Assembly: GCA_963930645.1 (NCBI GenBank)
Contig: OZ005662.1
Span: forward strand, 103,028,436-103,092,435
Direction: 5' to 3'
Origin: Salticus scenicus
Taxonomy: Eukaryota; Arthropoda; Arachnida; Araneae; Salticidae
DNA: 64,000 nt
Shown here: in pieces, positions 22,545 to 34,080 of the stretch
How positions within the stretch are numbered: the stretch's first letter is position 1
How the letters are laid out: each line of letters opens with the position of its first letter
Made by a program: the position numbers and the translations under genes
Notes under the pieces: model-generated
The model's database searches: none
What the model was told of the DNA's origin: nothing
Seen by the model: the letters and a program-made list of their open reading frames with translations, nothing else

Positions 22545-23243
22545 TTCAATAGAAGAAAGTATTGGATTCGTAAAAATTTTCGATTTCTGGTTTTTGATGG
22601 ATTTACACGTTTTGAGAGCTGTAGAACCCGATTTTACCATTTTTAGAAAATGTCTGTCTGTCTGTCTGTCTGTCTCTGTGTGTGTGTGTGTGACAAAATT
22701 TTGTGGCAACTGTATCTCTGTAACTACGGCACAGAATTTCATACAAATTGGTATGTAGTTGCACCTTGACATAAATTAGAGCCTATCAACTTTTGGTAAA
22801 AATCGTCTTACAGGTTGCGTTGCCATCCCGCTTTTTCTAAATTTTTGACAGGGTGATATAGAGCAAAAATTTTCAAGATGGGTATCTTTCGAAAGGTCTC
22901 GTCAGTACCTTTAAAACGAATGGTTGAACTATAAATCTGGGATAATTTAAAACAAAGTTATCGATTTTTTTTTACTTTTTACGAAAAAAAACTTAGAAAA
23001 TTTCTTTTTTTTTTCACTCCCCTTAATTTTATCAAACTCCCACGGTTTCCGTGTTCTGACAAACTTAAACTAATTTTTGCTTTTTCCCCTAATTTTGTCA
23101 AAGTCCTACGGTTTCCGTGTCTTGACAAACTTTAACATATTTTTGCATTTTCCCCCTAATTTTGTCAAAGTCCCACGGTTTCCGTGTTTTGACAAACTTA
23201 GAATAATTTTCACATTTTACCCAAAATTTTGTCAAAGTCCCAC

Positions 23244-23274
<31 letters not shown>

Positions 23275-23349
23275 GTTACTGAGTGAATTTGTATAGGAAA
23301 ATATAGAAGAAAGTCTCGTGGTGGCCACAACATACTAGTTTCTAAAAGG
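22545..23349 (+). repeat. Unclassified long repeat, copy 2
   Basis: The head ('gtattggattcgtaaaaat', TGTC run, TG run) and tail ('gaagaaagtctcgtggtgg', 'catactagtttctaaa') match copy 1. The unit 'cagaatttcatacaaattgg...caggttgcgttgcc' appears once (about 22730-22830). Between them lies the 67-bp tandem array, absent from copy 1, and a poly(T) run of about 27 at 23244-23270. Confidence 0.65.
23020..23245 (+). repeat. 67-bp tandem repeat, about 3.3 units
   Basis: The phrase ACGGTTTCCGTGT followed by TTGACAAACTT recurs at 23042, 23108 and 23175 (spacing 66 and 67), with CCCCTAATTTTGTCAAAGTCC between. Each unit holds a small dyad (ACGGTTTCCGT). A single open frame crosses the array only because the period lacks stops; it is not a gene. 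Confidence 0.85.
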
Positions 23350-24160
23350 TTTATTTCCATTATTTTGATTAAGTTTATTCAGTCTGATTGATATTACAAA
23401 TCTAAAATTTATATGTATGCACTCATCTGTAATAATGACATTAAACAAATAAACAACCGAAAAAAAAAATAGAGATTTTAGTAGAAATCTAAGACCAAAA
23501 TGCGACAGAATATGGGAAAAGAGATTTCGAAAGCGTAAATTAAGGATTTTTATTTAAAACTTTTTGTTTAATAAATAAAGATTTTTCTTTGTAATTGAGA
23601 ATTTATTTTTTAGCTTGAAAACCACATATCGAACTATCGAAAGTAGTGTATTTTTTCTGATACAATAGATGTTATATGTACTTTTGTAAACTTCCATAAG
23701 CTTAAAATAATATGTGTTTACATTGGAGGTGAATGAATAAAAGAGCTTGTTTACTTGTAAAAGCCTTATGTATATATTATGAATAAATCAGATAAAAAAA
23801 CAAAGTGACGTTCAAAATATAGTATTTCTTGGCAGATTAAGAAGTTATTTTATTTAGAAGTACGAAAATGAAAATTTAAAATGCGACAAATAAAAAAACT
23901 ACTATAAATACTTTTTCTTATATAACATATATAGTACTAGGATTACACTAAGCTAATAGTTTTTTAAAGTATAATTATTCTTTCATGTACCTGTTTTATT
24001 CAGATGAACATGTACTTTACCCTTTCCAACTAAACCTGTAAGAAACAAACAAGATTCTATAAATATGTAATTCCTTTTATGCTAAAGACGCGCACAAATC
24101 GATGTAAAAAAAGTATAATTTAAGCAATTTTTTCCTTTTATCTTATTCACACACACATAC

Positions 24161-24191
<31 letters not shown>

Positions 24192-25310
24192 AGAAGAAGG
24201 TTTTCTAGTTTGTACAGATTACTTTCACTTACAGTCCGCACCCTTCGCATCGTTAAATATTCAATGTATTTTGTGAAGAAAAAAATTCTCTATTATGCCT
24301 TCCTTTCCCGCCCTAGAGCTTCTGTGAATAATTCAAAGACACAATTAAAAACTAACTAACTAGAGAAGACTCAATTAAAAACTAACTAAAAGTTTAATGC
24401 TTTTAATATATGGGGGGAAAGCTACTGGTACATGCTAATTAATGAAATAAATTTAATTAGCCTTAAAAATAACAGACATTCAGCAACTATATATGTATAT
24501 ATACGTACCACCTTATGATAATTTTAATGAAAAGAGGCCAGAGACCTTTCATTTCGCTCACTTTCCAGCTGACCTCGACTTTCTCATAAATACTATCACT
24601 GGAGAATCAATATGCATACTCTCGAACACCATTCAAAATTCCCTCCATAAAATCAATCAACCTCAAACTTAATTTCCGAAATTATCGCCAATCATGAAAT
24701 CTTACACCGAACTTCCTAGAGTATTTTAACAATCAAAGTATTTCAATGCCAAGCGTGATAGCTATTCCACACTGCTGTCGCAACATTCAAGAACTCAACT
24801 AACTATTTCTCTAAACTTCAAATATGAAATCGTTGCAAATCTCCAACAATTCCATGAACTTCGTAAGGCGCCTTAGAACTTAAACTATGCAATAAAAAAC
24901 GGACAGACAAAAGAACTGAAATAAAAACAGAAAAATTTACTGAATTCATAATCACTCGTAAATATTGTTAGAAACTCTTAAAAACGCTTACTAACTCAAA
25001 TATAAATGCAATTCGAGCAATTTCCAATTGCAGCAAATAATCTAATTTAATTATTTTATATGGTCTTATAAATCTTAATGGTAATCATTATTATATCCTA
25101 TAGAAAGTATTTTCTTGCGCATACGAAAGATAAATGTCAATTCCATTCAGATTTGTACAAAATAAAAGTATTGAAATGTGGTTTATAAAAACCACATTTC
25201 AATACTTTCACAAAAAACAAAGCTTTGAAATTCGTTTACAAGGCTACCCAAAAGCACTAGAATATAGAGGCACTATACATGTTAATTTTTGAAAGTGAAT
25301 TTAAAGTTGT
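23350..25310. other. AT-rich DNA; part resembles a 60-61 kb repeat
   Basis: No gene was recognised. A poly(A) tract of about 30 lies at 24160-24189. The segment 24890-25200 shares several phrases ('gaattcataatcactc', 'attgttagaaa', 'agcaatttccaattgcagc', 'gtggtttataaaaa') with 60170-61040 and is probably a member of that dispersed repeat family. It includes a perfect short palindrome around 25183 ('gaaatgtggtttataaaa'). Confidence 0.5.
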
Positions 25311-26734
25311 AGGGGAGCGTGGGGCGGGTTGTAACAGTTTTTGGAAAATTAAGTATATTTTGAAATGTGTTTATGTTTTCTGTTTTCTATAGCATACATA
25401 GTCATCTATCATATTCATAAAAAAAAACTTTCGTTAATTTTGCTAATTTTAGCACAAAAAATATTTATGCAAAGTTATTTGCCTGTTACAATTTGCCCCG
25501 GGTTTGAGGCAAATTGTAACACACATGGGGCAAATTGTAACGGATACAAAGGGAACCCTAACAATAAAAACAACAATATTTCAAAATGTTTTTTGTCATC
25601 AGTCATTTATTAATTTATTAAAAAGACAATTAGTAACTAATATTAAATTATAACCTTCTTGGTATAGTAACAATGAATTATATCAAATGGACTATAGTAA
25701 AATAAAGATAAAATTAAAAATAAAATTAACATAGAAGTCAATCTTAGTAAGAATTGAAATTAATTCAAGCAAATGGTATTTGTTCCCTCTCATGCCTTTA
25801 ATGTGCGCTTACATTTTGAAAATTTAGCATTATACCCATTCTTCTGCCACAGAGTGGATTTAGCAGAGCTCGAATTTTCCGTCCTTTTTTCAGGACACTG
25901 TCATTAATGATAAATTTCTGCTTTTTTTCTACCACAATTTCTATGCAATATTCTCTAATTGGTGATTAAATCATGAATATAATTCGGGATTAAATAATCA
26001 CGGCACTGTAATATAAAAACACAGAAAATATTTCTGTATAAATGTAGTACCTTAATTTCTGGTAGATAAGCGGCAGTTAAGATGCGTCATTTCTCCACCA
26101 GAAATTTTCTTTAATAGAGAAATCTATACTTTTTCAAAGGAAGAGCTCGTATAAATATAAATTTATTTATCAGTTGAAATTTCTGGTGCAAAACTGGATT
26201 ATATAACCTGCGGGGTACCTATCAGAAATTACGGTAGTTGTGAAGAAGCCAAAAATATTTCATTTCAGAGAGTTTCCTGAAAGTGGGCGGAGACTTCGAG
26301 ATCTGGGTGTAGGCATCTCCACAAGCCTCTCCTCTAACATGTTACAACTTGCCCCAAAATTTTGTTTCAACTTGTTCCATTGTATGATTTTGGATATTTT
26401 GTTTATTTATAAAAATATATAACGATTTATACAAAAAATTAAACATGCATTTTATAACTTAACACACAGACTAAATAAATAGCTAATAAAAAATTTCTTT
26501 AAAGTATAAATTCACACACCTTTTTTTCAAAATTTACGAAATATTTTTCCCCCCACTAAGCACGTGTTCATTACCTCTAATTAACCATTTTTGAGGAGCA
26601 CCGATTGTGCTTACATTATAAAGCGCGTCATAAGGATTATGTTTATAGAAATATTTAATCACAAATGTTACAAACTATTTCGTAAATTGCGTGTTTCTCC
26701 TTACCCCTGTGACAACTAGCCCCCCGCTCCCGTA
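25311..26734. mobile_element. TIR element of ~1.4 kb with repeated CAAATTGTAAC motifs
   Basis: The left end (25311-25337, starting AGGGGAGCGTGGGGCGGG then TTGTAACAG) is an imperfect inverted repeat of the right end (26706-26734, CCTGTGACAACTAGCC then CCCCGCTCCCGT). Subterminal copies of a motif meaning GGGGCAA(A/G)TTGTAAC occur in both orientations at about 25480-25545 and 26338-26375. This terminal plus subterminal motif structure is characteristic of non-autonomous DNA transposons. No transposase was seen and no unambiguous target duplication was found. Confidence 0.6.
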
Positions 26735-27480
26735 CTGCTGAAAATTATTAATAAAGGACTATACTTAAGTACAGAATGATGTGTACATAATTTAAAGAAG
26801 TCATATAGGGCTGCCAATAATTAATCAAAAATACTCTTTTCCGCTGAATGGTGTTTACTATACTTTTAATGTCGAGGAAAATTGTTCAGGATTAAAAGTT
26901 CATGTTTAAAAACTATAAAATGAATAAAAAGATATTAATTTTAAAATTTAGCATTTTATTTTTATAATTAAACGTTTTGATGTTCTCTAATTACTAAAGT
27001 TAAGTGTTTAAGGGTTGGTCTTTGTATGTGCCCTAACTTAAAAACAAATATTTGCAGGCAATTGAAATGTTGCATTTTAAAGTCCATTTGAGGTTGCTAT
27101 TAGAAAAGTTCGAAACAAAGTAATAAATTTCATTAGGTAGTGTGTGTAAAATTTGTTTCAATGTTTCAAAATAAATTTTTGAATTTAATAAATTCCCTGA
27201 TTTTTATACAAATGTATATACTATACTCCAAAGGGGGGATTAGGGGGCATCCACCTCCCTTACATACTCAGAGAATTTTTTTGTTAAATAATAAACATAG
27301 TTTGAAATTTTTTGACATTACGGTATTTTTTATATTTTTTCTTAATCACTAATCATCCAATTCAGATGAATGAAATGCAGGAAAAAAAATCTGGTGTGAA
27401 ACAACCACACGACTTCCATTACCCGCTATTACATGTATTATATGCATTTTTGAGAGATAATGTGATCAGAAAACATAAAA
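26735..27480. other. AT-rich DNA, nothing firm
   Basis: No gene was recognised. The ORF at 27140-27352 has no family features. Confidence 0.4.
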
Positions 27481-27946
27481 GTGACCTAAAGAGAAAATCG
27501 TTAGAGCCGTTTTTGAGATACCAACTTTTACAAAAAATCAATTATTGACCGGAAAAAAATAATTAGATACAAAAGCATATTTAAAAGTGAGTTAAAATGG
27601 CGAGTTTGAAAAAGATCCGTACAACCGTTTTTAAAGGAACGCCTTTGCGAGGCCTGAAATTGAGCTATTTATACAGGCCGCCTATCAATTTTCCTGAACT
27701 AACCAACTATATCATTCGAAAGGACATCTAATAGAGTGTTTATATAGCAATTTTGAAGAAAATCGTTAGAGCCGTTTTTGAGATACGGACTTACGGACCC
27801 ACGTCCGGTTTCCGATGTCCCACTTCCGGTTTTTCAATTTTCACCAAAATTTGGAAATTTCATCTGTACACCAGACGTATTTCAATTCTAAAGTTTCGTA
27901 GATCTATCTTTATTAGTTTCTGAGCTATAATAGCCAGAAGATTCTC

Positions 27947-27978
<32 letters not shown>

Positions 27979-28130
27979 TACGTACACACTGACCAATTGC
28001 CAAAAAACACTTTTTTGGACTCAGGGGACCTTAAAACGTGTAAATCAGGTGAAAACCCGATATCGAATTTTCAGACCAAATACAATACTTCCATTACCTA
28101 CGGTAGTAGGGTAATGGAAGTAAAAAAACA
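27481..28130 (-). repeat. Long repeat related to the 21.5/22.5-kb family, antisense
   Basis: On the minus strand it begins with 'ggaagtattgtatttggtc', continues 'aaattcgatatcgggtttt' and 'gatttacacgttttaagg', then a TG-type microsatellite (27958-27990). This is the order seen at 21.5 and 22.5 kb. Further in, GAAAATCGTTAGAGCCGTTT followed by TTGAGATAC occurs twice (about 27495 and 27760), so this copy has an internal duplication. Confidence 0.55.
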
Positions 28131-28479
28131 ATTATGTGAGTGCCCCACTTGAATATTTATTTTATATCTAATGCACTATATGTAAAATAATAATAATAAT
28201 AATAATAATAATAATTAAATGTTTCAGTGATTTAAAACCATTAAAATGAATATTATTAAAGAAACTTATTTAACTAACGCTATTTATATATATATTTCAA
28301 TATCTAATAATACAAATATTACACATTTATTGTTGTTTAATAACATGCATTGTTATCATCTGTCAATTTAACAAAAATATAGAAACAAGGAGATGTTATT
28401 TAAATATTTCTTCTGTATTTCATGTAATAATATTGCTTTCGGCGATTTTTTACATATAAACATTTTCCTCCCAAACATA

Positions 28480-28720
28480 TATATATATATATATAAAAAA
28501 TTAGAAATAGATCATTCAAATCTGGATAATTTAAGAATAATCGCGGGATACATTATGCCTAAAATTGGAAAACGACAACTATGAAATATTGTATTGAAAA
28601 ATCTATATTCGGATATAAATCTGCTGGGTATAATAAAACAAATACAATAAAAACTGTTTGCTGAAATGTCCAGGGATAATAACCATGAAATAAAAGATAG
28701 ATGACATTTCTTTTGCTGTG
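28480..28720 (+). repeat. Dispersed ~220-bp repeat, copy 1 of 4
   Basis: It shares an ordered set of phrases with 31670-31920, 51170-51400 and 55010-55260, all in the same orientation: 'gcctaaaattggaaaacga', 'attgaaaaatctatattcgg', 'tttaaatctgctgggta', 'acaataaaaac' and 'cataaaata'. No coding potential was seen and the boundaries are uncertain. Confidence 0.7.
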
Positions 28721-30184
28721 TTTAAAATCTATAATATTTTAATCTGTGCACGTATGACATTTTTTTAATTATTATTACCAAAAAATATTTTATAGTCAAG
28801 GAATTATGTAAAATTAAAAGCTAAATATTATATAAGTATTTGTACTTTTTAAAATATTATTCATATTCATAAAAACATACGACTGTATATTAATATATGA
28901 AGAAAAACTTTGTATCCCTTTTTAAGCACACTGCGCGAACGGAGGACTGTGAGATTTGGCATAGTTAAAGTTTATGAACTAGTGCAGAAAGATAAAAATT
29001 ATGTATTGTATGTGTTACAAAAACATTAATATATCATCATAATTTATAACAATACATCAAAATATCTTTTAAACTATTTTCTATCCGCGTTTGTAATGAT
29101 CGATAGATGGCGCTTCTTCAGCTTTTGTTGTTAGTAAATATTATAGCCACGTGTATTTATTATTGTTCTTTTTGTTATTCTTCTTAATATTCGTACTATA
29201 CTTTCTCCGCCATTACATCATGGAAAACTGATTGCTTTTGGAAAAAAATATTTCAGTTTATTCAAAGTTCGATCTGAAGTAGATTTTTAACTGAAGCTGA
29301 ACAAATATTAGTTTCAAATCATCTGATTAATTCTTTACTTCCATTAGCCGAAGCTACTGAAATTTTAAATTTCTCATTTGGAAATAAATGGAAGCTTAAT
29401 TCTGGATTTCTTGATCCTTTGGAGTTACACTGTAGCACACAACAGTAAGTGTTATCTTTTATACCGGATTTATTCATTTTTATTCAATAAATATATGCAA
29501 AACTTAACATCGGCAAGTAATGGCGGCTTCATGAAAGCTAAATTAAAGCATGTTAATTGTAATTTCACCTTAGCCCACGAGAGGGCGAGCATTTCATTAC
29601 AATCGCGGATTCATTTATTTATATTCCTATCACTCATTTCACGCTCTTTGTGAAAATGAAGTCATAACCATGGATAATAAATCAATGTTTAGTGCCTACT
29701 TGGAACTTTCAATTTAATGCATCTCAAGTTCCATATAAATTAGTTTATTTAATGTTTTTGTAATACATCATACATAAATTTCATTTTTCGGCACTTCTTT
29801 TCCAGATGTCAAATCTCACACTTTCCAATGCTAAGGGGAATTTTTTTTTTTCTTGACATATTAGTATACTAGCAGAATATGCCCGCTTCGCTGGTCACTA
29901 TTTTTAAAATATTCACTATAATTAATGAATTCTCAAAATTGCATTAATTTTTATTATGTGAAAAAAAAAAAGAGAAAAAAAATTTTTGATCGGGAAAAAT
30001 GTCTCACCATTTCCCCACTGACATTGTGCGCTGCGCGTGCGCATTTTTGTTCGGCATTCTTAATGAATCACTATATTATCGTAAGGGAAAAAAATATAAT
30101 ATACCAAAAAATTTCTTTCATCAGTGGGATAATCGGTCCGAGCCCCCACTGCCTGCGGCAGTGCACATGTTCCTTCGCCCCATG
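28721..30184. other. AT-rich DNA; slightly GC-richer near 30.0-30.2 kb
   Basis: No gene could be recognised. The 29378-29653 and 29925-30271 ORFs have no family features. The region from about 30020 is less AT-rich and leads into the tandem array. Confidence 0.4.
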
Positions 30185-30779
30185 CTCGCGCTTTTCCTAA
30201 TTATTTTACACTTTCAAAAACATCCGCAATCGTTTTCTTGGATTTTTAAACCTAATAACACTAATTTATAACGTTCTATCTGATTTTATTTATTTTTTCC
30301 CTGCGCCCGCCCCCTTTCCCGTCCCTCGTAATATTTTTATATTTTCAAAAATATCCGCTATCTATTTATCAGACCTTAAAACCTAATAATACTACTTTTT
30401 AACGCTTTAACTCTTATTTCAATATTTTTGCCCTTCGACCCCCCTTTACATCTATCCTAATAAATTTCCCCTTTTAAAAATATCTGCATTCGATTTGTAG
30501 GTCCTCAAAACCTCTACGGGTTAATTTTGAACGGTCTAACTCTATTTCTATTGTTTTGCCCCTTCGTCCCCCCAATTCCGACTCTTCTAAAAATTTTATA
30601 AATTCGAAAATATTCGCAATCGATTTGTAGGTATCAAAAACAAACTTCTATTCACCAATTTTGTACGATTGAACTCTATTTCTATTTTATCCCCCCCCCC
30701 ACACACACTTCCTGTGTTAGTAATAACTTTACACCTTTGAAAATATACTCATTCGACTTGCAGGCCTCTAAAATCTATA
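30185..30779 (+). repeat. Tandem array, period about 130 bp, 4-5 diverged units
   Basis: The phrase AAAATATCCGCAATCGATTTG and variants recurs near 30215, 30346, 30476, 30607 and 30739. Each unit also contains 'cctaaaacct', 'ttgaacgntctaactctatt' and a C-rich 'cccttcgaccccccc' segment. The array continues after the SINE insertion as 'atctgtactaattttgaacgg' (31261-31285). Confidence 0.75.
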
Positions 30780-31246
30780 ATTTTTTATTAAAATCGCACG
30801 ATCAACTGATTGGAAGAAAATCATATTTATTGGGTCCTTTTTTCCGACTGAGTGAAAATAATGCCTGGACCGGGAGTCGAACCCCGGATCTTTGACTAAA
30901 AAGTCAAAGCTCTACCAATTGAGCTATCCAGGCCGACAACCGTCGACATTACTCACTCAGACAAACTTTAGGCAGAAATATCTGGTCTATCATGTACATA
31001 GTTCGACAGAAATAACCCGCAGGTATTGAAAAACACCATTAAACAATAGGAGAAAGAAATACAATTTTTATTAAAATCACACAATCAACTGATTGGAAGA
31101 AAATCATATTTATTGAAATTTTTATTTTTCCGACTGAGTGAAAATAATGCCTGAATCGGGAGTCGAAACCCGGATCTTTGACAAAGATCCGGGGTTCGAC
31201 TCCCGGTCCAGGCATTATTTTCACTCAGTCAGAAAAATAAAAATTT
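30780..31246 (-). mobile_element. Composite tRNA-Lys-derived SINE with 14-bp target duplication
   Basis: The insertion is bounded by a perfect direct duplication CTCTAAAATCTATA (30766-30779 and 31247-31260) and interrupts the 130-bp tandem array. On the minus strand it holds, in order: an inverted tRNA 3' half, a direct tRNA 3' half (together a palindrome centred near 31182), a tail containing GATTTTCTTCCAATCAG, a ~130-bp linker, then a full tRNA-like head and a second copy of the tail. Two tails and one and a half heads within one target duplication imply that a dimeric, rearranged transcript inserted in a single event. Confidence 0.8.
30862..30933 (-). repeat. tRNA-Lys(TTT)-like SINE head
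   Basis: The minus strand shows a perfect 7-bp acceptor (GCCTGGA/TCCAGGC), D-arm GCTC/GAGC, A box TAGCTCAATTGG and a consensus B box GGTTCGACTCC. The anticodon arm has the T-rich loop of Lys-TTT. The anticodon and T loops each carry one base too many and position 26 is missing. It also continues straight into the SINE tail, so I call it a SINE head (pol III promoter) rather than a working tRNA gene. Confidence 0.75.
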
Positions 31247-31669
31247 CTCTAAAATCTATATCTGTACTAATTTTGAACGGAACTTTGTAGCAAATATCGT
31301 CAATTTTCCTCGGAGGGTAAACGGTTTAAGGTATTGAATATATCATCGATTCTTAATGAAATGTTATTGAAATTGAATATTGGGGAATAAAAAAAAGGAA
31401 AGGAAAGAAAAGAAAAAATATCTAATCTACACATAACATCTGACTGTTTCATCGTAAGAAGAGTTTCCACAAAATATTAACTGAAAAAAAAAAAGGAACA
31501 GTCAAGCTGTCCTTATAATTGTGAATGCGTTTTTTTTTTCTTCTTTAAGGGAAAAAAATATATAGAAAAAAGAAAGAAAGAAATATTTTTTTTGACCGTA
31601 TTTATTAATTCAATTAAATTAATAAAAAAAAATTTTCGAAAACGCGTACATAAAAATAAAATATTATGA

Positions 31670-31920
31670 AAATGTATCGAAATATCATGAATATTTCCAT
31701 CTATGATAATTTAAGAAAATCTGAAAGATACATCTTGCCTAAAATTGAAAAACGATAACTATTACTGCATTTATAAAACATTTTATTGAAAATCGTATAT
31801 TTATATTTAAATCTGCTGAATAATAATAATAAAAAAAAAAAAAAAAATACAATGAAAACAGTATACTGATAAATTCATCTAGAATAATATTGAATGAAAT
31901 TCTATGAAATGGAGATTCCA
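31670..31920 (+). repeat. Dispersed ~220-bp repeat, copy 2 of 4
   Basis: Shares 'gcctaaaattgaaaaacga', 'ttattgaaaatcgtat', 'tttaaatctgctga' and 'acaatgaaaac' with the other three copies in the same order and orientation. An (A)n expansion sits at 31830-31847. Confidence 0.7.
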
Positions 31921-32374
31921 TGAATTTTTTTCTTTTCTGTCTAAGCGGGAAAAAAAAAAAAAAAAAACATAAATTGTAATTTTTTAAGTTGAACGTATTT
32001 GAAAATCATCTTTTTTATCTTATTATATCAAGTGGTTCTAATATAGGGTATGGATTATTAGTAATATAAAGTATATGTTACTTTCAAAAATATTCGAATA
32101 ATTAATTAAAAATTAAGAATGTTTAAACTTATTTGTTAATTTAAGTTTAAGGACATAATTACTTTTTAAAAATAATTATTATACCTAACGACCAACATAA
32201 CCAATTATTTACCGCATAATGAAGCAGCCAAAATATGTATTTGAAACTCATTTCTTTCGTTGCGTAAGAATGTTTTTAAAAATGTATGCAAAAAAATTGT
32301 GGATATAACCTCATCATAGTAATTAATGAGGATTTTGTGAGTGTTGCATATTTTGTGCAACAACTCCTCCAAAA
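31921..32374. other. AT-rich DNA, nothing recognised
   Basis: No supported feature apart from a poly(A) run near 31950. Confidence 0.45.
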
Positions 32375-33278
32375 CACTGTTAAAAATTTCAGTTCAAACT
32401 TGAACCATTGTACGGAGCAAAAATTTGAGCAATACCATTAATATGGTTCAAATTCCCTTTTTACTTTTTGCTATTGAATTTCAGTTGCACAAAAAGTTGG
32501 TAAGTGTTTCAGCGTACATGCAATTGTAATTCCTCTTTATTCAGGATATGGCGCCACTAACTCGCTTGAAATCACCAGCTGTAGAAATCGCTTGAAATCA
32601 CTCGGGAGAGGCCCCTTCGAAAGACCCCCTACACGGGTGTCTTTCGAAGGAATCCTATCCCGTATTTACGCATGTTTGGGAGAAAACCACGGAAAACTCC
32701 GAACAGCTAGGCCGACGAGCGTGACCTGGGATCGAACCCGGCACCTCACGTCTACCAGATTAGAGTACAGAACCGCTCGGACGCTGGTGGGCCAGGCTGT
32801 AATCCAGAGAGTGAAATTAAAATCTATGAATTGATTCGTGTATGATTATGTCATTCAAAACCAACATTCATTACAAGGAAAAAAGAAAGTTCTTTATTCA
32901 ATTGGTCACAAACCAGATGTTACAAAATGAAAGTTTATTGAAGTATATCCTTTTAAGAAAGAAAAAAATCTATTATATAATCCAGGAAGTGTGAATCAGT
33001 AAAATTCTTTTTAAAACCAAATCAAGCTTAAATTTAAAATTAGCTTAGTTAAAGTTGTGGAACAACTCACTCATAGGTCAAGATAAGACCCTAGAAAATT
33101 TAAACTCTTTTATCTAAATCACCGAAACAGATACACAGGGTAAGAAAGTGTAGCACTGTGCCAGAGCACAGTCCAATAACCACAACAGGGCCACCACAGT
33201 GCTCAACCACCCATTGGGTGGTTGCAGCTACTTTAGTACGTAGTTTTGGTTCAAACAAATACTAAATTTTTAATAGTG
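32375..33278. mobile_element. MITE-like element with CACTGTTAAAAATTT ends, holding a SINE
   Basis: The left end CACTGTTAAAAATTTCAG at 32375 is matched by the inverted right end (AAATTTTTAATAGTG, ending 33278). Both subterminal zones contain 'ggttcaaa/tttgaacc' motifs, also present in the related element at 34081-34375. A tRNA-type SINE (32600-32793) interrupts it. Its outermost bases are the CACTG shared by the other MITEs in this cluster, and a TA follows the right end. Confidence 0.45.
32600..32793 (-). mobile_element. tRNA-derived SINE, family B, copy 1
   Basis: Minus strand: a head starting GGCCCACCAGCGTCCGAGCG, a consensus B box GGTTCGATCCC, then a body with GTTTTCCGTGGTTTTC and GTAAATACGGG, and a hairpin TCTTTCGAAGG / CCTTCGAAAGA. 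The same body follows an identical B box at 51626-51840. The overlapping plus-strand ORF is a shadow. Confidence 0.75.
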
Positions 33279-33355
33279 TATAAGACCCTAGGGTCAAGGT
33301 AATACCCTAGAAAATTTAGCCCCTTTTATCAAAATCAACGAAATAGAATTACACT
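33078..33355 (+). repeat. Direct duplication of a ~60-bp segment
   Basis: 'accctagaaaatttaaactc...atctaaatcaccgaaacaga' at 33078-33140 recurs as 'accctagaaaatttagcccc...atcaaaatcaacgaaataga' at 33293-33355, about 215 bp downstream. The intervening DNA is the right part of the MITE ending at 33278, so one copy may have arisen during element movement. Confidence 0.5.
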
Positions 33356-33500
33356 GTAAAAAATATGTCCTATTTGCTGCCAGAAATTTTTTGTAATTTG
33401 AGAAAATACGCTCTGACAACGTAATTTTTTCATAAATTACGCGTATTTTCTCAAATTACAGAGAATTTCTGGCAGCAAATAGGACATATTTTTTACAGTG
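33352..33500. mobile_element. Fold-back MITE, CACTGTAAAAAATATG family, copy 1
   Basis: 149 bp flanked by TA on both sides (33350-33351, 33501-33502). It is nearly one long palindrome. CACTGTAAAAAATATGTCC at the left is reverse-complemented at the right, and both arms contain TTTGCTGCCAGAAATT and TTTGAGAAAATACG. The TA duplication points to Tc1/mariner-type mobilisation. Confidence 0.85.
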
Positions 33501-33566
33501 TAGTGTAAAAACCGCAAGAGCACTTAATAAAAATATTTTTGGAATAAACTCTACATCTACATGCTA

Positions 33567-34080
33567 CACTGTAAAACTTTTCACCCTAAGAAAGCGGTCA
33601 TGTGAATGACAGTTTTCTGTCCAAACGTTTCGACGTATTTTTGGATAACAGTTATTAACCTCATTTTAATATTATGCTTAACAGACCGGGAAGTAGTTCA
33701 AATAAATCAAAATTATACACTTAATTTAACATAAAGTATTAGAATCTTACAACTTACCATAGAAATACAGTCCTTGCATCCTTTCATTTAGGATGCAATG
33801 ACTGTATTGAATTACGTTTTCTTTTACAGGTATACTGAATTAAATTCACCATAAAAGATATTTTAAATGTCAGTGTTGCCAAAGAGTCAAACTAGAAGTA
33901 AAATTACTGTTAATTGACCTCACTCTAGTTAAATGGTTATATGAGAGTTTTTTTAGGCACGGTCAAAAGAAATCTTTGTAAATGAACGGTGTTTCTATTT
34001 TTTTTTTCCTAAATAAATGTTAAAGTATGAGTAAAATAAAAGATAAATAAAACATTATTTTACGGAAATATTTTACAGTG
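33567..34080. mobile_element. Possible CACTGTAAAA-ended element, 0.5 kb
   Basis: CACTGTAAAACTTTTC at 33567, preceded by TA, has an inverted counterpart GAAATATTTTACAGTG ending at 34080. The right end abuts the next element directly instead of a TA. Internal homology to the other members was not seen. Confidence 0.35.

Noticed and set aside
23077..23286. ORF across the 67-bp tandem repeat
   Set aside because: It is a repeat translation with poly-Phe from the T run.
30862..30933. Functional tRNA-Lys gene
   Set aside because: The acceptor is perfect and the A and B boxes are good, but the anticodon and T loops have an extra base each and the sequence runs into a SINE tail that is repeated nearby.
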